Positions 16,183 to 25,674 of a stretch of 42,623 nt of DNA are shown here, in pieces. A program made the position numbers and the translations under genes. The number at the start of each line of letters is the position of its first letter. The first letter of the stretch is position 1. The stretch lies in contig JAEWRC010000136.1 of NCBI GenBank assembly GCA_023460175.1, forward strand, positions 1 to 42,623, given 5' to 3'. The notes beneath the pieces are model-generated. The model worked only from the letters and a program-made list of their open reading frames with translations. It had not been told where the DNA came from and made no database searches. This DNA comes from Actinomycetes bacterium. GTDB lineage: Bacteria > Actinomycetota > Actinomycetes > Mycobacteriales > Mycobacteriaceae.

Positions 16183-17079
16183 GTGACCCTCAACACCGTT
16201 GCGCTCGAACTCGTGCCGCCGAACGCCGAGCTCGGCCGCGATCGTGCCATCGAGGAGGCGCACAAGGTGCGCGCGGCGGCCTCGGCCACCGGGCTGGCGG
16301 GCCGGATCGGGCACGTGATGATGCCCGGCATGATCGAGGAGGACGACGGCCGTCCCATCGAGATGAAGCCGAAGATGGACGTCCTGGACTTCTGGAACGT
16401 CATCAAGCCCGAGCTGCCCGGCGTCAGCGGCCTGTGCACCCAGGTCACGGCCTTCCTCGACGAGGATCCGCTCCGGCAGCGCGTGCGTGACCTGCGCGAA
16501 GCCGGGATCGAGGGGATCGCCTTCGTCGGGGTTCCGCGCACCATGAACGACGGCGACGGAGCCGGCGTCGCCCCCACCGACGCGCTGTCGCTGTTCGCCG
16601 ACGAGGTGCCCAACCGCGGCGCCATCCTGATCCCGACCCGCGACAGCGAACTCGGCCGGTTCAACTTCAAGTGCGACCGCGGCGCGACCTACGCGCTGAC
16701 CCAGCTGCTGTACTCCGACGCCATCGTGAAGTTCCTGACGGAGTTCGCCGCCGAGACCGACCACCGGCCCGAGATCCTGCTGTCCTTCGGGTTCGTGCCG
16801 CAGGTCGAGTCCCGGATCGGCCTGATCAACTGGCTGATCCAGGACCCCGGCAATGCCGCGGTGGCCGAGGAGCAGGCCTTCGTCAAGGAACTGGCCGCCG
16901 CCGAGCCGGTGCAGCGCCGCCAGCGGATGGTGGACCTGTACAAGCGCGTCATCGACGGGGTCGGCGAGCTGGCCTTCCCGCTGAGCATCCATCTGGAAGC
17001 GACCTACAACGTCAACAAGGCCGCCTTCGACACGTTCGCAGACATGCTGGCGTACTGGTCGCCGCCTACTCTCGACTGA
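16183..17079 (+). CDS. non-canonical methylenetetrahydrofolate reductase (Rv2172c-like)
   Basis: 298 aa. The sequence follows the mycobacterial protein Rv2172c closely as I recall it: MTLNTVALELVPPN start, GRIGHVMMPGMIEEDD, MKPKMDVLDFW, the PGVSGLCTQVTAF strand, FVGVPRTMNDG, SFGFVPQ and INWLIQDPGN. This family has been described as FAD-free, NADH-dependent 5,10-methylenetetrahydrofolate reductase, making 5-methyl-THF for methionine synthesis. GTG 16183 has AGGAG nine bases upstream. It is followed without any gap by hrpA (TGA then GTG), so the two are probably translated together. The older database name for such proteins is often just hypothetical protein. Confidence 0.78.
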   Translation: MTLNTVALELVPPNAELGRDRAIEEAHKVRAAASATGLAGRIGHVMMPGMIEEDDGRPIEMKPKMDVLDFWNVIKPELPGVSGLCTQVTAFLDEDPLRQRVRDLREAGIEGIAFVGVPRTMNDGDGAGVAPTDALSLFADEVPNRGAILIPTRDSELGRFNFKCDRGATYALTQLLYSDAIVKFLTEFAAETDHRPEILLSFGFVPQVESRIGLINWLIQDPGNAAVAEEQAFVKELAAAEPVQRRQRMVDLYKRVIDGVGELAFPLSIHLEATYNVNKAAFDTFADMLAYWSPPTLD

Positions 17080-20000
17080 GTGTCCGACCCTTCGCGCGAG
17101 GCGGTGCGCGAGTTGCGCGCCCGCCTGGACGACCTGACGATCCGCGACGCCGCGCGCCTCGGCCGGCGCCTGAAGGGACTGCGCAACCCCACGCCGGACG
17201 CACTGCACAAGATCGAGAACCAGATCGCCACCGGCGCGGCGCTGGTGACCGCGCGCCGCGACGCCGTCCCGGAGATCAGCTACCCCGACCTGCCGGTGAG
17301 CGCCAGCCGCGACGAGCTGGCCGCGGCCATCGCCGCCCACCAGGTGGTCGTGGTGGCCGGCGCGACCGGCTCCGGTAAGACGACCCAGCTGCCCAAGCTG
17401 TGCCTGGAACTGGGCCGCGGGATCCGCGGCACCATCGGCCACACCCAGCCCCGCCGGCTGGCCGCGCGCACCGTGGCCCAGCGCATCGCCGACGAGTTGG
17501 GCACCCCGCTGGGCGAGACCGTCGGGTACACGGTCCGGTTCACCGACCAGGCCGGCGACCGCACCCTGATCAAGCTGATGACCGACGGCATCCTGCTGGC
17601 CGAGATCCAGCGGGACCGCCGGCTGCTGCGCTACGACACGCTGATCCTCGACGAGGCGCACGAGCGCAGCCTCAACATCGACTTCCTGCTCGGCTATCTG
17701 CGCGAGCTGCTGCCGCGGCGCCCGGATCTCAAGGTCATCGTCACCTCGGCGACCATCGAGCCGGAGCGCTTCGCCGCACACTTCAGTGGGGCGCCGATCG
17801 TCGAGGTGTCGGGCCGGACCTATCCCGTCGAGATCCGCTACCGGCCCCTCGAGGTCGCCGTCGGCGGGGACGCCGAGGATGCGGTCGATCCCGAGGACCC
17901 CGACCACGACATCGTGCGCACCGAGGTGCGCGATCAGACCGAGGCGATCCTGGATGCGGTGCGCGAGTTGGCCGCCGAACCACCCGGCGACGTGCTGGTG
18001 TTCCTGTCCGGGGAACGCGAGATCCGCGACACCGCGGAGGCGCTGCGGGCCGCCGACACCGGCACCCGCGACCTCGAGGTGCTGCCGCTGTACGCCCGGC
18101 TGCCCACCGCCGAACAGCAGCGGGTCTTCGCGCCGCGGCCGGCCAGCAACCTGAGCCGACGAATCGTGTTGGCCACCAACGTGGCCGAGACCTCGCTGAC
18201 CGTCCCGGGCATCCGCTACGTCGTCGACCCCGGGAGCGCCCGGATCTCGCGGTACAGCCGCCGCACCAAGGTGCAGCGGCTGCCCATCGAACCCATCTCG
18301 CAGGCGTCGGCCGATCAGCGGGCCGGGCGCTCGGGGCGCACCGCGCCCGGCGTGTGCATCCGGTTGTACTCCGAGCCGGACTTCGCGGCCCGGCCCCGCT
18401 ACACCGATCCGGAGATCCTGCGCACCAACCTGTCCGCGGTGATCCTGCAGATGGCCGCGCTCGGCCTCGGCGACATCGACAGCTTCCCGTTCCTGGACCC
18501 GCCGGATCAGCGCAGCATCCGTGACGGCGTGCAACTGCTGCAGGAACTCGGCGCGTTCGACGCCCGCGGTGCCATCACCGATCTGGGCCGGCGGTTGGCG
18601 CAGTTGCCCGTCGACCCGAGGCTGGGCCGGATGATCCTGGCCGCCGACGAACAGGGTTGTGTCGCCGAGGTTCTGGTGCTGGCGGCTGCGCTGTCGATTC
18701 CCGATCCGCGCGAACGCCCCGCCGACCGCGAGGAGGCGGCCCGGCAGAAGCACGCGCGCTTCGCCGACGAGAACTCCGACTTCGTGACCTACCTGAACCT
18801 GTGGAACTATCTGGGTGAGCAGCGAAAGGCCCGCTCCGGAAATGCCTTTCGGCGGATGTGTCGCGAGGAGTTCCTGCACTACCTGCGGATCCGGGAGTGG
18901 CAGGATCTGGTCGGTCAGCTGCGCAGCATCGCCGCGGGCCTCGGGATCCGGGCCGGCGAGAACGCCGATGCGGCCACCGACCCGAACCGCGTGCACGCGG
19001 CGCTGCTCGCGGGTCTGCTGTCGCACATCGGCATGCGGGAGGGCGACTCCCGCGAATACCAGGGCGCCCGCAACTCGCGGTTCGTCCTCGCACCCGGATC
19101 GGTTCTGACCAAGCGGCCGCCGCGCTGGCTGGTGGTCGCCGAACTGGTGGAGACCAGCCGGCTCTACGGCCGGATCGCCGCGCGCATCGACCCGGAGTCC
19201 GTCGAGGCCATCGCCGGAGATCTGGTGCAGCGCAGCTACAGCGAACCGCACTGGAGCGCCAAGCGGGGTGCCGCGATGGCCTACGAGCGGGTGACCCTGT
19301 ACGGGTTGCCGCTGGTGGTGCGGCGGCAGGTGGATTACGCGCGGACCGACCCGGAGTTGGCGCGCGAGATGTTCGTCCGCCACGCCCTGGTGGACGGCGA
19401 GTGGCAGACCCGCCACCATTTCTTCCGGGACAACGCCGCGCTGCGCCACGAGCTGGCCGAGATGGAGGAACGCGCGCGGCGCCGCGACCTGATGGTCACC
19501 GACGAGGAAATCTACGCGCTCTATGACGCCCGGGTCCCGGCCGACATCGTCTCGGTCCGCCACTTCGACGCGTGGTGGAAGAAGCAGCGGCACCGCACCC
19601 CGCAGCTGCTCACCTTCACCCGCGAGGAACTGCTGCGCAGCGACGATGGCGACGAGCACCCGGACGTCTGGAAGGCCGACGACGTCGCGCTGCCGTTGAC
19701 CTACCGGTTCGAACCCGGCGCCGAGGACGACGGGGTCACCGTGCACGTTCCGCTGGAGGTGCTGGCCCGCCTCGGCGGCGACACCTTCGCCTGGCAGGTG
19801 CCGGCGCTGCGCGAGGAGTTGGTCACCGCGCTGATCAAGTCGCTACCGAAAGACCTGCGGCGCAACTTCGTTCCCGCCCCCGACACCGCGCGGGCAGTGC
19901 TGCCCGAGCTCGACCCGGGCGGCGAACCGCTGCTCGACGCGCTGCAGCGGGCATTGCGCCGGCGCACCGGGGTGGTGGTCCCGATCTCCGCGTTCGACCT

Positions 20001-21015
20001 GGAGAAGATCCCGGCCCATCTGCGGATGACGTTCACCGTGGAGAACGCCGAGGGCGCCGAGGTGGCCCGCGGCAAGGACATCGACGCGCTGCGCGACAAC
20101 CTGGCGGGAACCACGCGCGCCGCGGTGGCGCAGGCGGTGGCCGACGGGGTGGAGCGGACGGGCCTGCGGGACTGGCCCGCGGACCTCGAGACGCTGCCCA
20201 AGACCGTCGAATCCGTCAGCGGGCGCAACCCGGTGCGGGGCTACCCGGCGCTGGTCGCCGCCGGTGCCGCGGTGGACCTGCGGGTGTTCTCCACCCCCGA
20301 AGAGCAGCGCGCCGCGATGCGCGAGGGCACTCGCGCGCTGCTGCGCCTGGTCGTGCCCGTGCCGACCAAGGCCCTCGAACGCGAGCTCGACCCCCGGTCC
20401 CGGCTGATCCTGGGCAACAACCCGAACGGTTCCCTGGCCGCCCTGATCGAGGACTGCGCGGACGCCGCGATCGCCGCGCTGGTGCCCGAACCGGCCTGGA
20501 CCCGTGACGATTTCGCCGCGCTGCGCCAACAGGTGGCTGCCGGGCTGGGGGCGCGGACGCGGGACCTACTCGCCCGCGTGCAGCGGGTGCTGGCCGCCTA
20601 TCACGACGTGCGGGTCGCCCTGCCGGACCAGCCCAATGCCGCGCAAGCCGAGGCCGTCGCCGATATCCGTACCCAGCTCGCGGATCTGATGCCGGCGGGT
20701 TTCGTCAGCGCCGCCGGGGCCGGCCACCTCGGCGACCTGACGCGCTACCTGTCCGCGATCGCCCGGCGGCTGGAACGGTTGCCGCAGGCGCCGGCGGCCG
20801 ACCGCGAGCGGATGCTGCGCGTGCACGCCGTCGAGGACGCGTATCACGATCTGCTGCAGGCGCTTTCGCCGGTGCGCGCGCAGGCGTCGGAGGTCCGCGA
20901 GATCGGCAGGCAGATCGAGGAGTTCCGGGTCAGCCTGTGGGCCCAGCAGCTGGGCACCCCGAAGCCGGTCAGCGAGCAGCGGATCCATCGCGCCATCGAC
21001 GCGGTCCTGCGCTGA
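17080..21015 (+). CDS. hrpA: ATP-dependent RNA helicase HrpA (DEAH box)
   Basis: 1311 aa, the full length of the HrpA family. Walker A at about residues 94-101 (GATGSGKT), DEAH box at about 191-194 (LDEAHER), motif III SAT (VTSATIEPERF), and motif VI QRAGRSGR. HA2 and OB-fold regions follow (about 450-750), then the long DUF3418 C-terminal part typical of HrpA. It unwinds RNA in the cytoplasm; bacterial HrpA acts on structured mRNA and stalled ribosomes. The GTG start abuts the upstream stop, and it converges on the thioesterase gene with a six-base gap. No truncation or frameshift is seen. Confidence 0.95.
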   Translation: MSDPSREAVRELRARLDDLTIRDAARLGRRLKGLRNPTPDALHKIENQIATGAALVTARRDAVPEISYPDLPVSASRDELAAAIAAHQVVVVAGATGSGKTTQLPKLCLELGRGIRGTIGHTQPRRLAARTVAQRIADELGTPLGETVGYTVRFTDQAGDRTLIKLMTDGILLAEIQRDRRLLRYDTLILDEAHERSLNIDFLLGYLRELLPRRPDLKVIVTSATIEPERFAAHFSGAPIVEVSGRTYPVEIRYRPLEVAVGGDAEDAVDPEDPDHDIVRTEVRDQTEAILDAVRELAAEPPGDVLVFLSGEREIRDTAEALRAADTGTRDLEVLPLYARLPTAEQQRVFAPRPASNLSRRIVLATNVAETSLTVPGIRYVVDPGSARISRYSRRTKVQRLPIEPISQASADQRAGRSGRTAPGVCIRLYSEPDFAARPRYTDPEILRTNLSAVILQMAALGLGDIDSFPFLDPPDQRSIRDGVQLLQELGAFDARGAITDLGRRLAQLPVDPRLGRMILAADEQGCVAEVLVLAAALSIPDPRERPADREEAARQKHARFADENSDFVTYLNLWNYLGEQRKARSGNAFRRMCREEFLHYLRIREWQDLVGQLRSIAAGLGIRAGENADAATDPNRVHAALLAGLLSHIGMREGDSREYQGARNSRFVLAPGSVLTKRPPRWLVVAELVETSRLYGRIAARIDPESVEAIAGDLVQRSYSEPHWSAKRGAAMAYERVTLYGLPLVVRRQVDYARTDPELAREMFVRHALVDGEWQTRHHFFRDNAALRHELAEMEERARRRDLMVTDEEIYALYDARVPADIVSVRHFDAWWKKQRHRTPQLLTFTREELLRSDDGDEHPDVWKADDVALPLTYRFEPGAEDDGVTVHVPLEVLARLGGDTFAWQVPALREELVTALIKSLPKDLRRNFVPAPDTARAVLPELDPGGEPLLDALQRALRRRTGVVVPISAFDLEKIPAHLRMTFTVENAEGAEVARGKDIDALRDNLAGTTRAAVAQAVADGVERTGLRDWPADLETLPKTVESVSGRNPVRGYPALVAAGAAVDLRVFSTPEEQRAAMREGTRALLRLVVPVPTKALERELDPRSRLILGNNPNGSLAALIEDCADAAIAALVPEPAWTRDDFAALRQQVAAGLGARTRDLLARVQRVLAAYHDVRVALPDQPNAAQAEAVADIRTQLADLMPAGFVSAAGAGHLGDLTRYLSAIARRLERLPQAPAADRERMLRVHAVEDAYHDLLQALSPVRAQASEVREIGRQIEEFRVSLWAQQLGTPKPVSEQRIHRAIDAVLR

Positions 21016-21021
21016 GACCGG

Positions 21022-21828
21022 TCAGGCCTTGTAGTACACCAGTTGGTGGGTGCTGGCCAGCAGCGTCCCGGAGCGCGACCAGAGTTCGGCGGATTGATCG
21101 AAGTATCCGCCGGTGAACCGGTTGGCCCGGGTGCTGCCCAGCACGTAATCGTCGCCCACCGCGGCCAATTCGGTGCTGTCGGCGTGGAAGTACACGGTGA
21201 AGCTGATGGTCCCGGCGGGCCCGACCGCGCCGAGTCGCAGGAAGGTCCGCGGGTAGAAGATGTCGCACTGCGCGGCCAGCGCGGCATGGTCCAGGGCGCG
21301 GCCGCGCCGGTCGCGCACCCACAGGCTGGTGGCCGACGAGGGGTTGGGCCCGTCGTCGGGCCCGGGGATGGCGCCCTCGACGAACCGCAGATCGTAGTTG
21401 CCGATCCAGACCACCATGGCCGGTGTGTCCGGGGCGGGCAGGCTCTCCGGGGCCGGCGCCTCGGGCATCACGCGTTCGGTGTCCGACCAGGTGTCGCGCT
21501 GAGCGGCGAACACCGCCGTCGCGGTGGTCTTGGGCTCCCCGTCCTGGGACAGTTCGACCTGCCAGTGCTGGTTGGACCGATTCGTGCGGACCGCGCGGGC
21601 GGCGATCCGGAACTCGCCGTCGACGATCGGGGCCAGGTAGTTGACGGTCAGGGCCAGCGGCTCGCCCTGCCGGTCGGGGTGCGCCTCGATCGCCCGGAGC
21701 ACGGCGGCCGCGGTGATCCCGCCGAACGGGCCGACCATGTTGGCCCACTCCGGCAGCGTGTGGCCGCGCAGCACCCCGTCGGCCGGCTCCAGGGTGATCG
21801 CCCGGTCGAAAGGATGCAGCTCAGCCAT
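21022..21828 (-). CDS. acyl-CoA thioesterase, TesB-like double hotdog
   Basis: 268 aa. The first hotdog half (about residues 12-110) carries GHTLPEWANMVGPFGG and the NYLAPI strand; the second (about 130-265) carries AMVVWIGNYDLRF, the FYPRTFLRLG segment and ANRFTGGYFDQSAELWS. The family hydrolyses acyl-CoA thioesters to free acid and CoA. It is the last gene of the minus-strand catabolic operon that begins at 31239, 27 bp after the SnoaL-like gene. In that context it could release a dead-end or product acid and recycle CoA. ATG 21828 has only a weak ribosome site. Substrate chain is not evident. Confidence 0.82.
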   Translation of the reverse strand: MAELHPFDRAITLEPADGVLRGHTLPEWANMVGPFGGITAAAVLRAIEAHPDRQGEPLALTVNYLAPIVDGEFRIAARAVRTNRSNQHWQVELSQDGEPKTTATAVFAAQRDTWSDTERVMPEAPAPESLPAPDTPAMVVWIGNYDLRFVEGAIPGPDDGPNPSSATSLWVRDRRGRALDHAALAAQCDIFYPRTFLRLGAVGPAGTISFTVYFHADSTELAAVGDDYVLGSTRANRFTGGYFDQSAELWSRSGTLLASTHQLVYYKA

Positions 21829-21855
21829 GGACCGGATGGTATCTCGGCGAGGGGG

Positions 21856-22212
21856 TCAGTCCTCGGCAGGGGCGAAGAAGTACTCCCGCCAGGCCGTGAT
21901 CTTGTCGCCTTCGACCTCGTAGGCGCCCATGACCGGCCAACTCTTCTGCTTGCCCTCGACGATCCAGTGATCGAACCGCTCCATCAGCACCACGTTCCCG
22001 GTGACGGCCAGGTGCCGGATCTCGAGGTCGACACACTTCCCGCGGGCGAAGAACGCCTTCATGATCTGCTGGATCGCTTCCCGGCCCGCCAATTCCGGAT
22101 ACTCGGGCCCGATGAAGAAGGTGGCATCGTCGGCGAAGTGGCTCATGACCTCGTCGACGTCATTGCGGCCCCAGGCGGCGATCTCGGCGCGTACGACTTG
22201 TTCAGCGTTCAT
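21856..22212 (-). CDS. SnoaL/limonene-epoxide-hydrolase-like (NTF2 fold) protein
   Basis: 118 aa from ATG 22212 (AAGGGG five bases upstream; a second ATG at 22215 adds one Met). The single NTF2-like domain resembles limonene-1,2-epoxide hydrolase in VLMERFDHW (R79, D81) and the block ITAWREYF. However, the LEH catalytic Tyr/Asn pair is replaced by F32 and I34, and the second Asp by E110. True epoxide hydrolysis is therefore doubtful, and isomerase or cyclase activity, as in SnoaL and ketosteroid isomerases, fits as well. It lies between the P450 and thioesterase genes in the operon, so it may act on a P450 product. Function is inferred from fold and context. Confidence 0.75.
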   Translation of the reverse strand: MNAEQVVRAEIAAWGRNDVDEVMSHFADDATFFIGPEYPELAGREAIQQIMKAFFARGKCVDLEIRHLAVTGNVVLMERFDHWIVEGKQKSWPVMGAYEVEGDKITAWREYFFAPAED

Positions 22213-22256
22213 CATTTCCCCTTGTCCCACTGGTGAATTCTAGAATCGAGCAAACA

Positions 22257-22283
22257 CGATTGTCACGACGCGATTGTCACGAC
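22257..22283. repeat. tandem 13-bp repeat at the P450 3' end
   Basis: CGATTGTCACGAC occurs at 22257-22269 and again at 22271-22283, one base apart. The second copy includes the P450 stop codon and last residues, so the first looks like a duplication of the gene end into the 64-bp spacer. Confidence 0.75.
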
Positions 22284-23551
22284 ACGACGAGCGGGAGGTG
22301 GTCCCACCCGCGCACCGTGGAGGTCGGTGACATCTCCGCGTCGGCGAGATCCACATCCCAGTCCGGGAAACGGATCAGCATTTCCTCCAACGCGATTCGC
22401 CCCTCGAGTCGAGTCAGCGCCGCGCCGAGACAGAAGTGCGCGCCCAGCCCGAAGGTGAGCAGCGACGGAATCCTGCGGTGGATGTCGAACCGGTCGGGGT
22501 CGTCGTACACCCGCTCGTCGCGGTTGGCCCCGCCGGCGACGAAGAGTATCGCGCTGCCCGCAGGAACGGTCTGGCCATGGAACTCGGCATCGGCGGCGAC
22601 GTATCGGCCGATGTGCGGGGCCGGCGGTTCGTAGCGCAGAAGTTCCTCGACCGCGTTGGGGATCAAGGACGGGTCCGCGACGAGCTCGCGACGCTGATCG
22701 GGATGCTCGGCAAGCACTTTGGCCATCCAACCGATCAGCCGGGTGGTGGTCTCGTTGCCGGCGCCCGCCACGACCTGCACGTAGGCCAGAATCTCATCGC
22801 GGGTCAGGCGTCGCTTGGTGCCGGTCTCGTCGACGAACTCGAGGTGCAGCAACTCGCTCATGATGTCGTCGGACGGGTTGTCCACCCGCCAGTCGAGATA
22901 CTCGGCGAACACGCCACCGCGAACGAGACTCTTTTCCTTGAACTTCATGGCTTTTCCGGGCTTCACCCGCAGGTTCGCGTCACTGCGGTCCCGAATGTGT
23001 TCCTGATCCTCTTCCGGGATGCCGAGCAACATGCCGATCACGCGCATGGGCATCTGGGCGGCGAACTCACTGATGATGTCGAACCGGTCCATGCCCACCA
23101 GCGGGTCCAGGCAGGCCGCCGTGAAGGCCCGGATCTTCGGCTCCAGCGACGCGACCGTCTTCGGCGTGAACATCTTCGACACCAGTTTGCGGTGGATGGC
23201 ATGCGTCGGCGCGTCCTCGTAGATGACGAGGCCGGGCGGCATCTCGATGCCCGACTTGATCAGCTCCAGGATATTGCCGCGGCCGGACTTGAACGTGTTG
23301 CGGTCCGCCAAACCCTTTGCGACGTCGTCGTATCGGCTGACCGCGTAGAAGTCGTGGCGCTCGTTGTAGTACAGCGGCGCCTCATCGCGGAGCCGGCGGA
23401 AGGTCGGATAGGGGTCGCGGTTGATGTCGAGATCGTAGGGGTCGTAGTAGACGTGGCCGGTGGGCGTCAACTGGTCGGTGGACACTGGGCTGTTCCCTTC
23501 GATGGGCCCGGCGGATCCGGGTCGTTCGGTCTCCGTTGTGCGCTGGCTCAT
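22277..23551 (-). CDS. cytochrome P450
   Basis: 424 aa. It has an N-terminal extension of about 30 residues, then YYDPYDLDINRDPYP. The I-helix is AGAGNETTT (262-270), ExxR is EELLR (302-306), and the heme loop FGLGAHFCLG has C374. All functional residues are present. It is strongly similar to the P450 at 33374 (shared EAPLYYNE-HDFYA, LGIPE, NPSDDIM), so the two are recent paralogues. ATG 23551 is three bases after the SDR stop. It probably draws electrons from the 3Fe-4S ferredoxin at 36220, since no other ferredoxin is in the window; that pairing is inference. Confidence 0.94.
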   Translation of the reverse strand: MSQRTTETERPGSAGPIEGNSPVSTDQLTPTGHVYYDPYDLDINRDPYPTFRRLRDEAPLYYNERHDFYAVSRYDDVAKGLADRNTFKSGRGNILELIKSGIEMPPGLVIYEDAPTHAIHRKLVSKMFTPKTVASLEPKIRAFTAACLDPLVGMDRFDIISEFAAQMPMRVIGMLLGIPEEDQEHIRDRSDANLRVKPGKAMKFKEKSLVRGGVFAEYLDWRVDNPSDDIMSELLHLEFVDETGTKRRLTRDEILAYVQVVAGAGNETTTRLIGWMAKVLAEHPDQRRELVADPSLIPNAVEELLRYEPPAPHIGRYVAADAEFHGQTVPAGSAILFVAGGANRDERVYDDPDRFDIHRRIPSLLTFGLGAHFCLGAALTRLEGRIALEEMLIRFPDWDVDLADAEMSPTSTVRGWDHLPLVVS

Positions 23552-23554
23552 CGT

Positions 23555-24307
23555 TCAGGCCCCCATGCCGCCGTCGACGGCGATTGCCTGACCGGTGAGG
23601 AACCCCGGGGCGTCGGCGCACAGCCACAGGGCGATGTCGGCGATCTCGGTGGCCTCGGCCAGCCGTCCGATAGGCGCTGCGGCGAGCAGGGTTTGGACCA
23701 CATCGGGGGTCATCGATTCGCGGAACATCGGCGTATCGACCGTGCCGGGGCAGATCGCGTTCACGCGCAGGCCTTGGCTCGCGTACTCCCGCGCGGCGAC
23801 CCGGGTCAGTCCGACCACCCCGTGTTTGGCGGCGGTATAGGCCGAGACGGTGGGGGCGGCCCGCAGGCCGGCGACCGAGGCGCAGTTGACGATGGCTCCG
23901 CCGCCGGAATCGATGATCGCGGGAATCTGGTAGCGCAGGCACGACCAGGTGCCGGTGAGGTCGACGGCGATGACCCGGTTCCAGTTCGCCATGGTGGCCT
24001 CGGCGGTCAGTTTCCCGTGTTCACCATCCACCCCAGCCGAGTTGAACGCCGCGTCGAGCCGACCGTACGCGGCGACCGTATGCGCCACGGCCTGCGCGAC
24101 GCCGGCGTCGTCGGTGACATCACAGGGCACGAAAGTGCAGGTGCCCCAGGCGCCGAGCTCGGCCTCGGCCTTGGCGCCGGCCTCCTCGTCGACGTCGGCG
24201 AGCGCCACGGCGTAGCCGCGCCGGACGAAGGACTCGGCGGCGGCGCGACCGATTCCCGACGCGGCGCCGGTGATGAACGCAACCTTCTGCGGTGCTGCTG
24301 TGGGCAC
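23555..24307 (-). CDS. short-chain dehydrogenase/reductase
   Basis: 250 aa, classical SDR. TGAASGIG is the cofactor motif (about residues 14-21), CDVTD binds adenine, NSAGVDG stands in for NNAG, and the catalytic Ser and YTAAK follow. PGTVDTPMF and a C-terminal GQAIAVDGGMGA complete the pattern. GTG 24307 has GAGGA five bases upstream. It lies between the imidazolonase-like amidohydrolase and the P450 in the operon, suggesting oxidation of a hydroxyl introduced by the P450. Substrate unknown. Confidence 0.9.
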   Translation of the reverse strand: MPTAAPQKVAFITGAASGIGRAAAESFVRRGYAVALADVDEEAGAKAEAELGAWGTCTFVPCDVTDDAGVAQAVAHTVAAYGRLDAAFNSAGVDGEHGKLTAEATMANWNRVIAVDLTGTWSCLRYQIPAIIDSGGGAIVNCASVAGLRAAPTVSAYTAAKHGVVGLTRVAAREYASQGLRVNAICPGTVDTPMFRESMTPDVVQTLLAAAPIGRLAEATEIADIALWLCADAPGFLTGQAIAVDGGMGA

Positions 24308-24360
24308 TGTTCCTCGTCTCTGAATGTCGTGCCGACTGTGTCTCTGCAATGTCGTGCCGG

Positions 24361-25659
24361 CTACCGGGCCGACAGGCTGTCCAGTTCCACGTGCGGTTGG
24401 TCGGAGGCGCTCTGGACCCGCCGGTCGATCACCGGGACACCGTCGCGGATCACGGTCCGCAAAGCCTCGCGCGGCCGTGCCAGCAGCGACGGATCCTCGA
24501 CGGGGTCGCCGTCGACGATGATCAGATCCGCCAACGCGCCGGGTTCGATCACGCCGACCCTCGCCGGCGGATCCACCAACAGTTGGCCGGCGTTGCGGGT
24601 TCCCCAACCGAGCACGTCTTCGGTTGTCAAGCCGTCGATCTGGGCGTAGTAGGCGAACTCGCGCCCGTAGTTTCCGACCTGGTGGTCGAGCGGATCGTCC
24701 GCCACGAGATCGCGGAACACCCCGCTGTAGTCATCGCCGATCAGGATGCGAACCCCGGCTGCCTGCGCGGCCGGCAGCATGGCGCGCACGTGGTCGTACT
24801 GCTCGCGCCGCACGCCCATGGCCTCGCCGTAGCCGAGTTCGAGGACGCTCCGGAGAAAGATCAGACTCGGGACCCAGAAGGTTCCCGACTCGACCATGGC
24901 CGCGATGACTTCGTCATCGATCTCATCACCGTGGTCGACGACATCGAGGCCGAGTTCGATGCACTCCATGATCATCGCCTTGTCGGCGACATGCGCACGG
25001 ACCTTGGCGCCGCGCTCGTGCGCGGTCTCGATGATCGAGGCGATCTCCGCGCGGGACATGTTGCGGGTGGTCCGGTGTGGTTGCCCGTGCCCCGCACTGG
25101 CGAAGATCTTGATGGTTTCGGCGCCTCGGTTGATTTCCTGGCGGACCAAGGTGCGCAACGCATCCGGGCCGTCGGCGCAGACGTCCGTACCGGGGGTCTG
25201 GTAGGCCTTCCACCACCGCCCGCCGTTGTTCATATCGCCGGTGGTGCCCAGGTGATGTCCGCAGGCGCGGATCCGTGGACCGGGAATGATGTCTTCGGCG
25301 ATGGCCATCTTGAGTTGGGCGTCGATGTCGTTGGAGCACGAGGCCCCGGCGAAGCCGGTGAACCCGCTCTCCAGCAGCACGCGGCAGGTGCGCACCCCGA
25401 TCGCCATCAGGACACCCGGTGGCCGCTCCTTGCCCAGCCGATCGCCGTCGGCGATGTTGAACTTGAAGAAGTCCGAATGCAGATGGCTGGTGATCAGCCC
25501 CGGCATCAGGGTCATGCCGGCGGCGTCGATGACCGTCGTCGATGCTGCCGGGGCAGGCCCGTCGACCGCCGTGATCGTGTCTGCTTCGACGGACACGCTG
25601 TGCCGGCCGGGCAACAGCTTTCGGCCATCGAAGAGCCTGGCGTTGGTGATTTCCAGCAT
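24361..25659 (-). CDS. metal-dependent amidohydrolase (imidazolonepropionase/prolidase-like)
   Basis: 432 aa from ATG 25659. Composite amidohydrolase: a short N-terminal beta domain, then H59-x-H61 (SHLHSD), a Lys in ETIKIFASAG that may be carboxylated, His in KVRAHVAD and VVDHGDE, and Asp in LIGDDYSG, giving a full binuclear metal set. It ends with the usual AGQLLV...GALADLIIVDGDP. Such enzymes hydrolyse C-N or ring-amide/lactone bonds in the cytoplasm. GGAG lies eight bases before ATG 25659; GTG 25668 would overlap it. In this operon a lactone or ring-opening substrate is possible, but not shown. Confidence 0.87.
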   Translation of the reverse strand: MLEITNARLFDGRKLLPGRHSVSVEADTITAVDGPAPAASTTVIDAAGMTLMPGLITSHLHSDFFKFNIADGDRLGKERPPGVLMAIGVRTCRVLLESGFTGFAGASCSNDIDAQLKMAIAEDIIPGPRIRACGHHLGTTGDMNNGGRWWKAYQTPGTDVCADGPDALRTLVRQEINRGAETIKIFASAGHGQPHRTTRNMSRAEIASIIETAHERGAKVRAHVADKAMIMECIELGLDVVDHGDEIDDEVIAAMVESGTFWVPSLIFLRSVLELGYGEAMGVRREQYDHVRAMLPAAQAAGVRILIGDDYSGVFRDLVADDPLDHQVGNYGREFAYYAQIDGLTTEDVLGWGTRNAGQLLVDPPARVGVIEPGALADLIIVDGDPVEDPSLLARPREALRTVIRDGVPVIDRRVQSASDQPHVELDSLSAR

Positions 25660-25674
25660 TGTCGCCACTCCGGC

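Noticed and set aside
16174..19746. Minus-strand open frame of 1190 codons across the MTHFR-like gene and hrpA
   Set aside because: It mirrors two well-recognised plus-strand genes, has low-complexity Gly/Val/Arg/His composition and no known domain; a GC-rich antisense shadow.
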